From contig OX459095.1 of NCBI GenBank assembly GCA_949775045.1, positions 37,694,809 to 37,758,808 of the forward strand: 64,000 bases of DNA. Reading direction: 5' to 3'. A program made the position numbers and the translations under genes. Origin of the DNA: Metridium senile. Taxonomy: Eukaryota; Cnidaria; Anthozoa; Actiniaria; Metridiidae. Below are positions 10,296 through 21,293 of the stretch, one piece after another (the first letter of the stretch is position 1; each line of letters begins with the position of its first letter). Under the pieces are notes generated by a model. That model did not search any database and was not told the origin of the DNA. It was given only the letters and a program-made list of their open reading frames with translations.

Positions 10296-10816
10296 ATTGA
10301 CGACGAAGCCCAAGAGTGTAATACTGTAACTTATGATGAGGTAGACTCGGAGCTCGACTAGCGATGACAGCCTCAGACAGCGAGGAGGAAACTTCCGATG
10401 ATGAATCCGATGACGAACCCGATGATGAATCCATTGGTGATGAAACCACGTCTGAAGTAGCAAAGAGTGAACGCGTTTCCTCTCTTGTACATGACGACTG
10501 TGGCGACGATGAAGACAGTACCAAAGTGTTTGGGGCGTCGTTCTCACCGAAGGGTCTTGTTGAGGTTTTCGTCAAAGGCTTTAACCATCATCTAAAGGGC
10601 CCTGACGGAGGGATTGAAGGGTGTAGCATTGCGAAATATGCTTATAAACAAATCATGACTATACACAAAGCTATGGACAGCCCCTATGGGATGATCGATT
10701 ACTTCAAAGGAAAAGACGACCAGGTAGTGGTAGGAGCGAAAGACACTGGTGACTCCACAGCACATAATCGAAATGAAAAGATCCAAGCACGCTACCTGCA
10801 TGAAAAATGTTCTTGA
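10296..10816 (+). pseudogene. Acidic linker and N-terminal core-binding-like domain of a tyrosine-recombinase-like protein
   Basis: After a short acidic stretch with a frame break near 10360, the frame from 10364 is strongly acidic (DSEEETSDDESDDEPDDES). It then reads LVEVFVKGFNHHLKGPDGG and AKYAYKQIMTIHKAMD. The F...L.(S)PDGG...A......I..IH layout is what I associate with the SAM-like core-binding domain of cnidarian tyrosine-recombinase-like (Crypton or phage-integrase type) proteins. The frame stops at 10816. No catalytic domain follows; instead a gag-like segment starts. Most of the recombinase is therefore absent or rearranged. Confidence 0.4.
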
Positions 10817-10937
10817 TCACCCGTCGAATGCTGCAAGAGATCTAGACGAGGCTGTGGATATCAGGAACTATGTTATCTTCAGAGTAGCCTGCGAAAATTC
10901 CTGTAGGGCTAGTCCCCTGGCAAATGTTACACTAACC

Positions 10938-11705
10938 GACTTGAGCAAAGTGACACCGGCTTCGAGGATTGGAGGTTTGAAGTAAGGTGTCTGATGCGAG
11001 ACGGTGCAGTCCATGATGACCTGCTTCTACAAAATGTTAGGAACTCTTTAAAAGGGGAGGCCAATCGTGTGGCCATGCACCTCGGTGAGGAAGCCACCCT
11101 GGAAGATATCATGTTTAAGCTGGAGAAAGTCTATGGTACCGTGGACAGCGGAACAACTTTGCTTCAACAATTCTACAATTGCCGACAAGAAGAAACCGAG
11201 TCGATAGGCGCATATGGCTGTAGATTGGAGGATGTCCTAAATAGAGCAATTGTGAGAGGGGCGGTAGCTAGAAAGCAGTCTGACGAAATGCTTAGGAGTA
11301 AGTTGTGGTCTGGGCTCAATGACGAACGGGTAAGAAACGCCACAAGGTACAAGTTGGAACAGATTCACAGCTTCGATTAGCTCGTTGGAGAGCTGAGAGC
11401 CGCCGAACAGGAAATCAGGGAGCTAGAAGGTGTGTGTGGTCACAAAACCAGAACTCAAGGTAATGTATGCAACTCAGATCAAAGGTAGTGACAATGAGGA
11501 ACCTACTAAGAAGTATATCGAGGAATTGAATCAAAAGGTAAAGAGTCTAGTGGACGTTGTCTCAAAGCAACAGGATACAAGTAGGTTATTGAGTAAGATT
11601 TTAGACAGAATAGATGCCCTAGAGAAGGGGAATAACTCGTCAAACTACAGGGGACCTCTGACGAGGGACGGCCAGAAGTCCCTACAAAGCCAACAGCCCA
11701 GGTAA
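10938..11705 (+). pseudogene. PNMA/Ty3-type gag capsid-like fragment
   Basis: In one frame from about 10938 the protein reads TGFEDWRFEVRCLMRDGA, then SLKGEANRVAMHLGEEATL and FKLEKVYGTVDSG. It goes on to LLQQFYNCRQEETESIGAYG, LWSGLND and a segment equivalent to the FD-L---R-EE end of the capsid domain. This order is characteristic of PNMA-like/Ty3-gypsy gag capsids. There is an in-frame stop at 11378-11380 (SFD, stop, LVGELR) and a frame change near 11430, after which a coiled-coil-like tail (LNQKVKSLVDVVSKQQD) runs to 11705. No CCHC zinc knuckle, protease or reverse transcriptase follows. A donor-like GTAAGT is at 11702. Confidence 0.5.
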
Positions 11706-12091
11706 GTCCCATGCATGATCTACTGGGGGATATAAATGTAAGTATGTGCTATGTGGACAGTACACCCTGTTTGGCACTGGTTCACACTGGTTCACAGGTG
11801 ACAACAGTAAGTAAAAGTTTTTACGAAGAGTACTTGAGTGGTTGTGCTTTACATCAGCTGATGTAATACATGAAATACAAAAGGAAACAATACCTCATAA
11901 CCTCAATACCTCTTTACTTTTCTTTTATAGTAACTAATAGTCGCTAAATAAGAACTATTACACACTAAAAATTTGATTTTGTTTCATGGTTCTAGTGTCT
12001 TCGCTCTATATAAATTGCACTCTAACAGTCTGTACATATTTATAGATATATCACAATTGCAAAAATTATAATCTCAATTTCTTATTTCCAG

Positions 12092-13150
12092 TCAGAAAAT
12101 GTTGGGCGCCCAAAATCACAGTGGACCATAACTCATATTGACAGTCTACTTGCTACTATAAGAAGTTGTGGGATTTCTTATAAGATGTGGGTAAATAAAG
12201 AAGGAAAAACCGAATGGACTTCGCTCATGGAAAATGAGAAAAAGAAGCTATTAAAAGACCTGCCAAAGAAGATGAAGGAAACCATTTCTCTCTGGGATGT
12301 ATATTATCATTACATGTTATCATATGATCATGTTACACATGCTCTGATTATAGTCACCAACATGAATGCCTATATCAGAAAATAACTTATTGCTTTAAAA
12401 TATTTTATAAAAGAAAATATACAAAACATTAGCTTGTCCCTGTATACTGTAAATGATATAAACACCTTGGAAGTTGTAAAGCATACTTGTCTTAAGAAGC
12501 AATGTTCCTTACATATTCCTTTTTTATAGAAATTTCAGGAGCTCTACACAGTGATGAACTGCAGTTCCCCTTCCACAGAGCAAGTCCAGCACTTTCATGA
12601 AAAGGTACTTAAATAAAACTTTGTTTTGGGGTAAACATGTCACTATAATAATTATTAACAAGACATGCTAAATTACTTGGTTCTAACTATTTTAGTAATT
12701 AGAAAATGGATAAATGCTTATGTACTATAATGCTATGAATGCAGTATACTAGGGCGTTGGACGTGACTTATCTGCTTAACAGAATTAAACCATTTTACAT
12801 ATATACCTAATTGCAATAACATTGTCATATAAAAAAAGACAAATACCAAATAGGAATTAATTCAAAGACAAAAGAAGAAGTTCAGCTAATTAAGTACTCT
12901 GCTATTTTTTTTATATGACAATGTTATTGCAATTAGGTGTATACAAAAATATAAAATTAAAAGTTCACTGTTTTTCAGTAATTATTATTATCATTATTAT
13001 TGCAGGCAAAAGAATGGGGACATGACCTTATCAATATGCCAGGAAGTGGACACGGCAAAACATGCCCCATAACACCTTACATACATATCATGATTTATAT
13101 GCCTGGCATACTGAAAAATAAGAAATCTCTGAAATTGTTCACAGGCCAAG
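12092..13150 (+). CDS. Three phase-compatible exons of an uncharacterised cnidarian family gene (partial)
   Basis: Exon A (12092-12298) reads VGRPKSQWTITHIDSLLATI and ends after a KKLLKDLPKK block. Exon B is 12530-12604 (KFQELYTVMNCSSPSTEQ). Exon C is 13006-13150 (AKEWGHDLINMPGSGHGKTC, then PITPYIHIMIYMP). All have AG acceptors and GT donors, and A-B-C are phase 0 throughout. The series EWTSLM...KKLLK-LP, W--DL...MPGSG, and TPY-HI--Y--P is one I know from a repeated family of uncharacterised cnidarian proteins. The usual next block (FSGQGVEK-like) is cut at the exon C donor and not found, so the gene is probably 3'-truncated. Confidence 0.45.
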
Positions 13151-13258
13151 GTAATCAAAATTTGATACAACTATGTTATATCATGACTCAGTAACCTTCT
13201 AATTTTTCCGCATATTGCATTGAATATTTGATAAATACTAAACCTCAAGATTTCCCAG

Positions 13259-14167
13259 CTGAAAGATACTAAATCCTTTTTCGTGAGATTTGTGACCAAA
13301 GATGAAGGACATGAAGGAGAGGAAAGTGCTAAGGCCGCCACCGGAAACGCTGGAAAGGTAAGTCGTGGCATGGACCTAAAAGATATAAGCTTAAACTAAT
13401 AAGTGCTTAAACTTATAAGTAAAAATAGTAAAAGGGTTTTGTTATAAAATCTTGCATTGCAAATGATTGCCATAAATTTAGAATGCTTGTAACCTGGAAA
13501 ATCTCTGTTTTATTGACAGAAACGCAAAAGGGAAAGTCAACCCACAAAAGAAGTCAACAAAAATAGACCAGCGTCTGATAGTTCTGCTAGCCCACCCAAA
13601 GAAATAATCAGAGCGTACCCCAAGAGCTTGTCAGTGTTTGAAATGTTACGACTCGGTAAAGCAATTTCAAAGAATTCTTCAACACTCATCTCAGTTTATC
13701 AGTTCGATCTGGAACACATGGAGTGGTGTAATAACCAACGATCTGGAACACATGGAGTGGTGTAAGGACAACTAAAGGGGCAAGTAAGGAAAGAGAACTT
13801 TTCAATACAGAGAGGTCTACATGGGCAAGACAGACATAGACGAATTCGTAACCATCGAATAATTTATTGATGGAGATTTTATCAAATACATCAATAACAC
13901 TAGTAGCCTGTGCGGGGAAGAGAGTGAGTTCAGGAAGAAGGCAGAGAGTCTAGTGCACTTTAATTATGACAAATCTAAAGGCAGACTAATGTTGATGGAT
14001 CTACAAGGTGCAGAGTACAGTCTGTACGATCCTGAGATTGCATCGAGATAACTCACGGATGAAAAGGGTAACGTACAGTTTTGTACTGGAAACTTGTAAA
14101 AAAAGGCTATGGACAACTTTTTTTCGGTCCATAAGTGTAATAAGTACTGCACTATTTTGAAACTTTA
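13259..14167 (+). pseudogene. Alpha-kinase domain pseudogene with deleted centre
   Basis: Exon 13259-13357 (phase 0, acidic) joins 13520 onward, which reads MLRLGKAISKNSST and YQFDLEHMEW, matching the start of atypical alpha-kinase (eEF2K/vWKA-like) domains. After a 31-bp tandem duplication (13707-13765) the next recognisable part is already the far C-terminal half: VYMGKTDIDEFVTIE, FIDGDFIKYINNTSSLC, HFNYDKSKGRLMLMDLQGAE, DPEIASR and FCTGNL, then FFSVHKCNKYC. The glycine-rich loop and catalytic-lysine region in between are missing. In-frame stops interrupt the E-FIDG, ASR-LTDE and GNL-KKA positions. Alpha-kinases are amplified in cnidarians; this copy cannot be active. Confidence 0.65.
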
Positions 14168-14255
14168 AAGTAAAATCTTTAGTACTAATTACTATCTCTA
14201 CAAGATATTTTTGGGGGCACTATTTTGAAATGTTATTTGTTGTATTTAAATTTAC

Positions 14256-14581
14256 TGTGCGACTCGCCGTACCGTAGTCACTTAGAGACAGACCATTAGA
14301 TTAGATAATTTTGGTATTTGACCACTCCCCCCTCAAAAATCTAATGGTCCGTCCCTTACAAAAACTTTTGATTAATTTTTGACATTTTTTTATTTCAATT
14401 GGACCAAACAGATACACGTTTATATCGAGAGGCAGAGTTTATATCGAGTTTATATTGAGAGGCTGGGACTTTAGAAACTTTGATGTCTGTGATTGGTCTG
14501 ATTAAGATTTAAAAAACGTCAAAATAATGTCAGACATTCATCAAAGGTTTTTGTAAGTGACAACGGTACCACGAGTCACAC
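14256..14581. mobile_element. MITE with ~27-bp inverted ends
   Basis: The left end (GTGCGACTCGCCGTACCG) is inverted at 14555-14581 (CGGTACCACGAGTCACAC). A second nested inverted pair sits inside (AGACAGACCATTAGATT against AATCTAATGGTCCGTC). No coding content. Confidence 0.5.
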
Positions 14582-14807
14582 AAAAAAAATCAAATAGAGC
14601 TTTAAAGTAACAGATAAAAAGGAATGGTTTTTTTTTTAAAACAAAAGTATTGCCTAAATAAATACCTTCTGATTTATGGTTTTACATGTGTACATATCAG
14701 ATAATTATGTGTTAAAAAATTACGGGTAACTACTCTGTCTACGGACAGATAGAACAGCAAGAAGTTATATTATTTTTATACTAGTATAGTTTTGTTCATT
14801 GTATATT

Positions 14808-15122
14808 TATATATACCTATTTCATAAATTGTTGTCGCAATCAAAGATACAGTCAACACTCTGAAGCCTGCAAAGGATGTTGGTATTCTTTTCTTGAGTT
14901 AGTCATAGCATATTTTTGCTTGTGTGTGTTTGTGATATACATGCATGTCCAGCAACTAGCTGTTGCAGTAGTAGACGATGAAACAGACATTTATTGAAGA
15001 CAACTAGTAATAAACCAACAATATATATTCATGTTAATGACTTTCTTTGCAGGCTTTAGAGTGTAGTCTGTACCTTTGGCTGCGACAGCGATTTTTTTTA
15101 AATAGGTGTATATATATACATA
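14808..15122. mobile_element. MITE with ~65-bp imperfect inverted ends
   Basis: 14808-14872 and 15040-15122 are inverted copies, both containing the TTTGCAGGCTT / TGCGACA blocks next to AT-rich ends. The centre is non-coding. Confidence 0.5.
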
Positions 15123-16014
15123 CACATGTATGATAGATATCAACATTCCCATTTACCTTTTTTGGAATTGGAATAAGGTTATTACACCATCTAAAATACG
15201 AGAGTCCCTTACCCTTAGGAATTAGGCACTATTTTGAAATGTTAATATTGTATTTACATTTTCACATTAACTAAAAAAGTCCAAAAGAGCTTTACAATAC
15301 CACTGATTTCATCACTACACACCCAACAGAATTTGTGAAGGGAGTTGGCGATTCTCTTCCGTCAATCAAACACAATTTCTCCAGACATTTTACAAACAAG
15401 TCGTCAATGACAGTTCAATGAAGATATATTTTAGGTATCAGACTGTTCAAACTAAATAAGTTTCATGTCTTTCATAAGACAATTGTATTTTTGGCTCAAT
15501 TTTCTCTTTAAAATAACATTTCTACCTGTTTTATGTTTACATCGACCATTGTTTACAGTTCACGTAATAGGTTGTCTAGACAAATTGTGTTTGATTAACA
15601 GAAGAGTATTGACATCTTCACTTCACACATTTTTTTTGTCTGATGGCGTGTAGTAATGAAACATATTTAAACAATAAAGTGGGAAAAACTTTTGATTTTC
15701 AATTGTCCACCCTAGCTGCTTTATTTCAGTACTTGCTAACACCTCACTAAGTGTCTGATCGTCTTTCCCTTTGTCAAGTCATCTTCCAAACCAAATGGAA
15801 AGTTAGTTTGCTTGCTAGTAAGATCACACCCTTAAAGAAATACATTATCACGCAGAAAACTGTTGAATTCCATATCAATAAACACATATTTTTCAAGAGA
15901 AAAGTCAACAAAACTCCAAATTAAAGTATTGGCTATGTTCTCTTCTTACATTCATTCTGAGTGGCAGCCGTGGTCCGTGGCAGCCCTGGGCCACGTCGAG
16001 TAAAGTGATTTCAC
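15123..16014. other. Non-coding AT-rich stretch
   Basis: No supported gene was seen. A phrase near 14216 (CACTATTTTGAAATGTTA) recurs near 15229, suggesting a duplicated flank around the MITE cluster. Near 15963-15994 the words GTGGCAGC / GGGCCAC occur, and similar words recur at 16561-16579 beyond the satellite. Confidence 0.3.
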
Positions 16015-16520
16015 TTTTACTTTTGATTTTAATTTTACTTTTGATTTTAATTTTACTTTTGATTTTAATTTTACTTTTGATTTTAATTTTACTTTTGATT
16101 TTAATTTAATTTTTGATTTTACTTTTGATTTTGATTTTACTTTTGATTTTAATTTTACTTTGATTTTAATTTTGATATTAATTTTGATTTAACTTTTGAT
16201 TTTATTTTTAACTTTTGATTTTAATTTAATTTTGATTTTACTTTTGGTTTTAATTTAATTTTAATTTTCAATTTGATTTTACTTTTCAATTTGATGTTAA
16301 TTTTACTTTTGATTTTACTTTTTAATTTGATTTTCATTTTACTTTTGATTTTGATTTTACTTTTGATTTTCATTTTACTTTTCAATTTCATTTTCATTTT
16401 CATTTTGATTTTGATTTTACTGTTACTTTTCAATTTCATTTTCAATTCGATTTTCATTTTACTTTTCAATTTGATTTTCATTTTACTTTTGATTTTACTT
16501 TTCAAAATGGATTTTATTTT
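16015..16520. repeat. Degenerate TTTTGATTTTAATTTTAC-type satellite
   Basis: About 500 bp are made of 12-18-bp units of ACTTTTGATTTTA / ATTTTCATTTTG composition. It produces spurious long ORFs in both directions (K-rich or L/I-rich), which are not genes. Confidence 0.85.
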
Positions 16521-16698
16521 ACTTTTTTTTCAAAAATTATACTAAAGATGGTTATAAATGTAGTGGCAGCTATGGGCCACTATAGAGTGGAACAATTGGT
16601 CAATTTACAAAATGGCGGCAAAACGTGAATGGAGTTTTAACTTTAAAACTTTGTTTTCGTATTTTCCGCTTGAAAAACGGTTTTGTTACACAGTTAAA

Positions 16699-16930
16699 AC
16701 TAATTTTCTAAATTATTTATTTATTTATTTGTTTATTTTTATTTATCTATTTGTTTATTTATTTGTTTATTTATTTGCTTATTTTTATTTATTTATTTTG
16801 TTTATTTGTTCATTTATTTATTTGTTTATTATTATTATTTTTTTATTATTGATTGATTGATTGATTTGTTTATTTGTTAATTTGTTTATTTATTGGTTTT
16901 TTTATTGATTTTTTTATTGATTTATTTGAC
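16699..16930. repeat. TTTATTTATTTG-type simple repeat
   Basis: Interrupted tetranucleotide array (TTTA/TTTG), ending in a few GATT units near 16850-16865. Confidence 0.8.
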
Positions 16931-18769
16931 AATAATTATAATTACATGAGTTAAAACCAATTATACTACTAGTATTCTACCCGAATGGTGAAGTGGTGAG
17001 GCTGATTGAGTTCTTATTTATCGGGTGCTTAGTGACAAATCAGCCTCAAAATTTTCTTAAAATGTTCTTAAATTTTTATTTAATTTTTATTTAGTATTAC
17101 TATCCAAAAAATGTTGTTAGAGGTATAATTAGCATATTTTAGGAAAATAAAATATATATAAATTATTCTATAATTTGATGATATTAACAAATGAACACAA
17201 TCAAAAAAAATCAGCCTAGATGAATAACTATTAAAATTTAACAATCACTGGTGAACATGACACTTTTTCCATCATACAGGCTGATCTTGTTCTTATAAAA
17301 ATAGGGCTTTATTGGCCAAATATCAGCCTGGTGTTCTTAATCCATTTGCTCTTATATGCGGGTGTTTACTGTACACTAGTATGTTGTTCTTATTTATTGA
17401 ACCATTCATTTGTTATTCTTTGCCCCAATTGCATAGTGCAAACATTATAGCTATGAAAAAGTACAAAAATCAAAATATTTAGTGCTCCTTAGTTTTGCAT
17501 TTTGTTTTGCATTTTGTTTTCTGTTACATGGGTTAAACTACGTAGGGCTTTATAGTTAATACTGTTTCATTGAAATAATGTTTGGACTCGTCATCAAAGG
17601 GTCTGAATAATATAAACAATGAAAAAATCTAAACATCTAAACAGTTGTTCATCTTTCTGAAGTGAGATATCTTAGCTGGTGGCGGTGGTGGACAGCAAAA
17701 CCAAAACTCGGCCTCTCGCGACGCTCCGAACGACGTTATGCAATAAGGCATGTATGTGAAGTTAATTTATACAGCTCCGTGCTAATTAATTATGCAGTGA
17801 GATTAGTTCCTTAGTGATTGCTAACTCAAATATGCTCTTTTGTACAGGACCATCAGTCACTAGATGACAATTAAAAAACAAATACCTAGGCTGTCATTTT
17901 AATGGAAGACATTCGCAATTCCAATGCTCTTTTAAGAGACAAACCGAAAGATCTTGAATTTGGTTCATAAGATATGCGCATGACCAATATTACACAACTT
18001 TCTGTAAAAAAAAATGTAGAACAGTGGACAGTTACGTTGCCTCTAGCAACATTGTTAGCGAAAGCGTTGCATAATAGTTGTCTATAATTATCTCTGATTG
18101 CGCATGTTATTATTTCAACCATTCATAGCCCAAAACAATTCCTAGACCGGAATCTTCCCTAATTGAAGAGGGCTATATCCGCGTCAAAATTTTGGCACTA
18201 TTTTTGTGGCTGAATCGGCCGTATTTCATTTACTGTGCATAGTGATACCAGTTTTTGGTATGCGCACCGGCTATTTTGGGTCAATTTGGACCAAGTTATA
18301 GGACATGTCGCTTTACGCTAGACCAAACGTTTCTAGGTACTTATAATAAACAATTTCTGAGGGACATTTTGCTGACGTTTATTTGATGATTTTGACAGCT
18401 GTAGGTGATAATTTAAATAAAACGCCAACATGCTATTTTTGAGTTATTCTCGTATTTCTTGAACATGGTTTAAAAAAAGACAAAAGGAAGACGTGGAAAA
18501 AGTTGGAAGACCTACTTGGAATAGATAGACAAAAGGCGTTACGATCTATGATGAATAAAAAAGACTTCACGCGGTTGTTGGAGAGTAGTTTGTCTTGCTC
18601 CAAGCAATCACGCCCCAAGGCCGATCAAGCACCGAGCGGGAAACTGATGATGATGATGAAATAAATAATTGAAGATGCAATCTTTTTATAGTCAAATAAC
18701 ACAGAAACGTACGGTCTATTAAATATTTTCAGAGCAGGTAACTTATTAACAAAGACGTCTAACGAAAAG
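16931..18769. other. No gene supported
   Basis: The stretch is mostly AT-rich. At 17003-17050 and 17278-17335 words around AGGCTGAT and CAGCCT occur in both directions with runs of TTCTTAT, probably repeat debris. At 18463-18660 a plus-strand frame (WKKLEDLLGIDRQKALRSMM) looks coding-like but has no start or context, so it is left unassigned. Confidence 0.25.
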
Positions 18770-19190
18770 TACTCCCGCATGAGTCTTCGACTTAGAACAC
18801 TCTTTGTCGACGTCAATTACTCTTTGATTGTACTTTCTCTGACGTTGATCTCTTTTAGTTGCTCTTGGAGTTAACATGCGATACTCTTACATTGAAAAAT
18901 GCAGAAACTTCCTCGTGCCCAAAACGATCCAGCTTTGATGTCTACCCTTGCATCTCACTTGTGCTCGTAGATTTTATGGGATAAGTTGCGGCTCCTTTTG
19001 TACATTGTTACAGACTTTGTTTAACAATGTAGTACGAATATCATAGTCCGGGAGCAGATGTCGCCGAAAGAAGTGCAGTGGGATTTTCATGAAGATTAAA
19101 TGCGACCTGTGTAGAAGTGTTGAGTACATTTTTTGATAGTCTGAAATGTTGTACTGAATATCGTTTGTAGGGATAATTATAGGGGTCACG
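18770..19190 (-). pseudogene. C-terminal relic of a repeated invertebrate mobile-element protein (copy 1)
   Basis: Minus-strand fragments in shifting frames read TTLLNKVCNNVQKEPQL, then DIKAGSFWARGS and AFFNVRVSHVNSKSN. These match, in order, the blocks LL--VC-(D/N)V--EP-L, RLDI-A-GFWARG and AFFDVRV--(P/V)N. I know that order from a repeated mobile-element-derived protein in cnidarians and molluscs. The same blocks are found on the plus strand at 26.2-26.7 kb. At least two frameshifts and stops are present. Confidence 0.5.
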
Positions 19191-19399
19191 TGACCGGAAG
19201 TTAAGGCTCAATTTTATTGTTATCCTAAAGATGACTTAAAAATTGGACGAAACTGACTAAACATTAAACTACAAATGAAAGCTCGATTTTGCTAACATTT
19301 TAATCATCACTGTCATTATTTACGTCGCACTCAATCTGCAGTTTTGTTTTGTTGTTGATAGTAGCTGTCTTTCCACAAGAAAAACAGAGGTCAGTGCAG

Positions 19400-19940
19400 T
19401 TAGAGGAAGGTTTTCGACACTGACTGAGCATTTGAGCATTTGTTTTTATTAACACCCACATTAGACAAAATAGATAACTGCTTTCGGCGGTTGTTTTGTC
19501 ACATCAATCATCTGGTTGTAGCAAACTGGGACTGCCAACACATTCATTATCTAGCATCTTCTAGTACTAGCATCTTGTAGTGCGTAGTAGTAGAATCGCA
19601 TCATAAAGTGCACACTGCGTTGGAGGTAGCCTGTTTGACTGAGCCTGATTCTTGCAAAACATCTCCAACCTGTAGTGAGGTCTTTGCACAGAGCACAAGA
19701 AATCGGACCAAGCTCAATCACACCATGATTTTTACTAGTGTCAGTGCCAAAGGATATGTCTTGAAAACCCTTAGATACAACAAATGATAGCACCTCAGTA
19801 GCACCGTTGACAGTTGCGCCTAAAGCACGGAGCAATAACTTTGTATCCACCTTTTGTTGATTACTTTGAAGATGGTCTACATCTTGATGTGTTGCAAGAC
19901 TTGTACATCCCAAGGCCACAGCAGCGCGTAGTTACGTCAT
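19400..19940 (-). pseudogene. Relic of a 'DTKLLL/GATE' mobile-element-associated protein (copy 1)
   Basis: The minus strand encodes DVDHLQSNQQKVDTKLLLRA, LGATVNGATEVL, KNHGVIELGPISCAL and a partly out-of-frame RIRLSQTGYL segment. A downstream cysteine-rich tail (CRKPSSNCTDLCFSCGK) is near 19400. The blocks ADTKLLLHA, GATEL, VIELGPIV-AL and the Cys-rich end belong to a repeated cnidarian/echinoderm protein family of unknown biochemical role. The usual PDTDVLVL and HALSGAD blocks are missing here, indicating internal deletions. At DNA level it is clearly similar to 25.38-26.09 kb in the opposite orientation. Confidence 0.55.
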
Positions 19941-20518
19941 CTTAGTCTTAGCTGATGATGAGACAGGAGCTTTTGCATGACGACCTAGCTTAATAAATTG
20001 ATTTTCGAATATTGTGGAATATAGAATGAAACTGATCAATTGCACATTAGCAATATATGGTATCTTGGCCAGCCTGTCTTTTGATTCCACACGTCTGGGA
20101 GATGCAGTGTGGTGCACTGAGAGCTTCGATTCCTTGATAAGCCAAACAATATAAAATCCTGTTCACAATTGGCTGACCACTTTAACAGTATAATTACAAG
20201 GAAGTATGAATCCATCGATAAGGTCTGCTTGATTTTCAAACGATATGACTTACCATCGTCCCTTAATTAAAGGAGCTCAAGGAGCTCATGTGGTTACTCT
20301 CACTTGTTTAGTTAAGTTAAGTGTTAGAAATGATGATACTATAAGTTTCTGCAGTGAAATGCTGCAATGCTATTCGAGTGGCTTTTGAATTTAGAGTAGA
20401 AGTTAAAATAAATAGAAAAATAATTATAGACCTACTTTAAAATTAGATTAAATGGAAACTAGACGCTCTGTGAGCGATTACTCGGGCTACTGAACAGAAG
20501 GGATTCTGAGGGATTGAA

Positions 20519-20661
20519 ATAGCTGTTATTACAGTTATATGCAAATGATTTTGAACGGGTTGAAGTGGAGGCTTTCGGGCGAAAACAATAGGTTTGCCCG
20601 AAAGCCTCAATTTGAATCCATTGTTTGAAATCATTTGCATATAACTGTAATAACAGCTATT
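20519..20661. repeat. Hairpin-forming palindromic element
   Basis: AGCTGTTATTACAGTTATAT and its neighbours (20519-20555) are inverted at 20626-20660, and the centre contains a smaller inverted pair, TTTCGGGC / GCCCGAAA. Probably a small MITE. Confidence 0.6.
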
Positions 20662-20698
20662 CATAATGTATCATACATAGATCATACACAATACATAT

Positions 20699-20762
20699 AC
20701 AGTGGTACCTCTATTAAGCGGTCACCCATTAAGTGGTCACCCTCTATTAGGCGGTCAGAATA
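20699..20762. repeat. Repeated GCGGTCACC terminal motif of a MITE-like element
   Basis: CAGTGGTACCTCTATTAAGC followed by three near-copies of the phrase 'ATTA(A/G)(G)(C/T)GGTCA'. The opening CAGTGGTACCTCTATTAA-type end resembles Tc1/mariner MITE termini, but a matching inverted end was not located. Confidence 0.35.
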
Positions 20763-21293
20763 AAAAGCTCCAAATCTATTCCTATATACCTATTCTATAC
20801 CTCTTTTCTGCGGCCAACCCGTCTACTTTGGAAAGTCCCGAGGGTGAGGAGGAACTAAAATGGTTGCTTAATGTTTACAAAATGTTTAAAATGTGCACAA
20901 AAATAAACATATGCACGTAAATCATTTATGACTAATTTTAGGTTATTTTAATGAGAAATGTCCTTATCCCAAATTTCATAATGTTTTTATTGAGAAAATG
21001 AAAACTAAATCTCAGAAACATTATTATCAAGATTAACCTTTTGAGAAATAAACGTCACGAAAATAAAGATGGAATTTGGGCTGTATGAATCTGTTCGACA
21101 TATATTTCTATGTACCGGGATGCCTGTGTTACAAAGTGTTGACATTTCATCCCGTCCCCTCCCCCCAAAGCGCCGCTACGAAGATTTGAGTATGCGATAA
21201 TGGATATAGAGTTCAAAAACTTGAATGCTTGGAAAACTTGAAGTTGTTCTTGAAAATTCAACGTCAGAACAAGAAAGATAGATCGTTATTTAA

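Noticed and set aside
16221..16545. K/M/S-rich and L/I/F-rich ORFs
   Set aside because: Translations of the TTTTGATTTTA satellite; no start context, no conservation expected.
16980..17340. tRNA-like or hairpin RNA at AGGCTGAT / ATCAGCCT
   Set aside because: No cloverleaf, no A/B boxes; the words recur in AT-rich debris.
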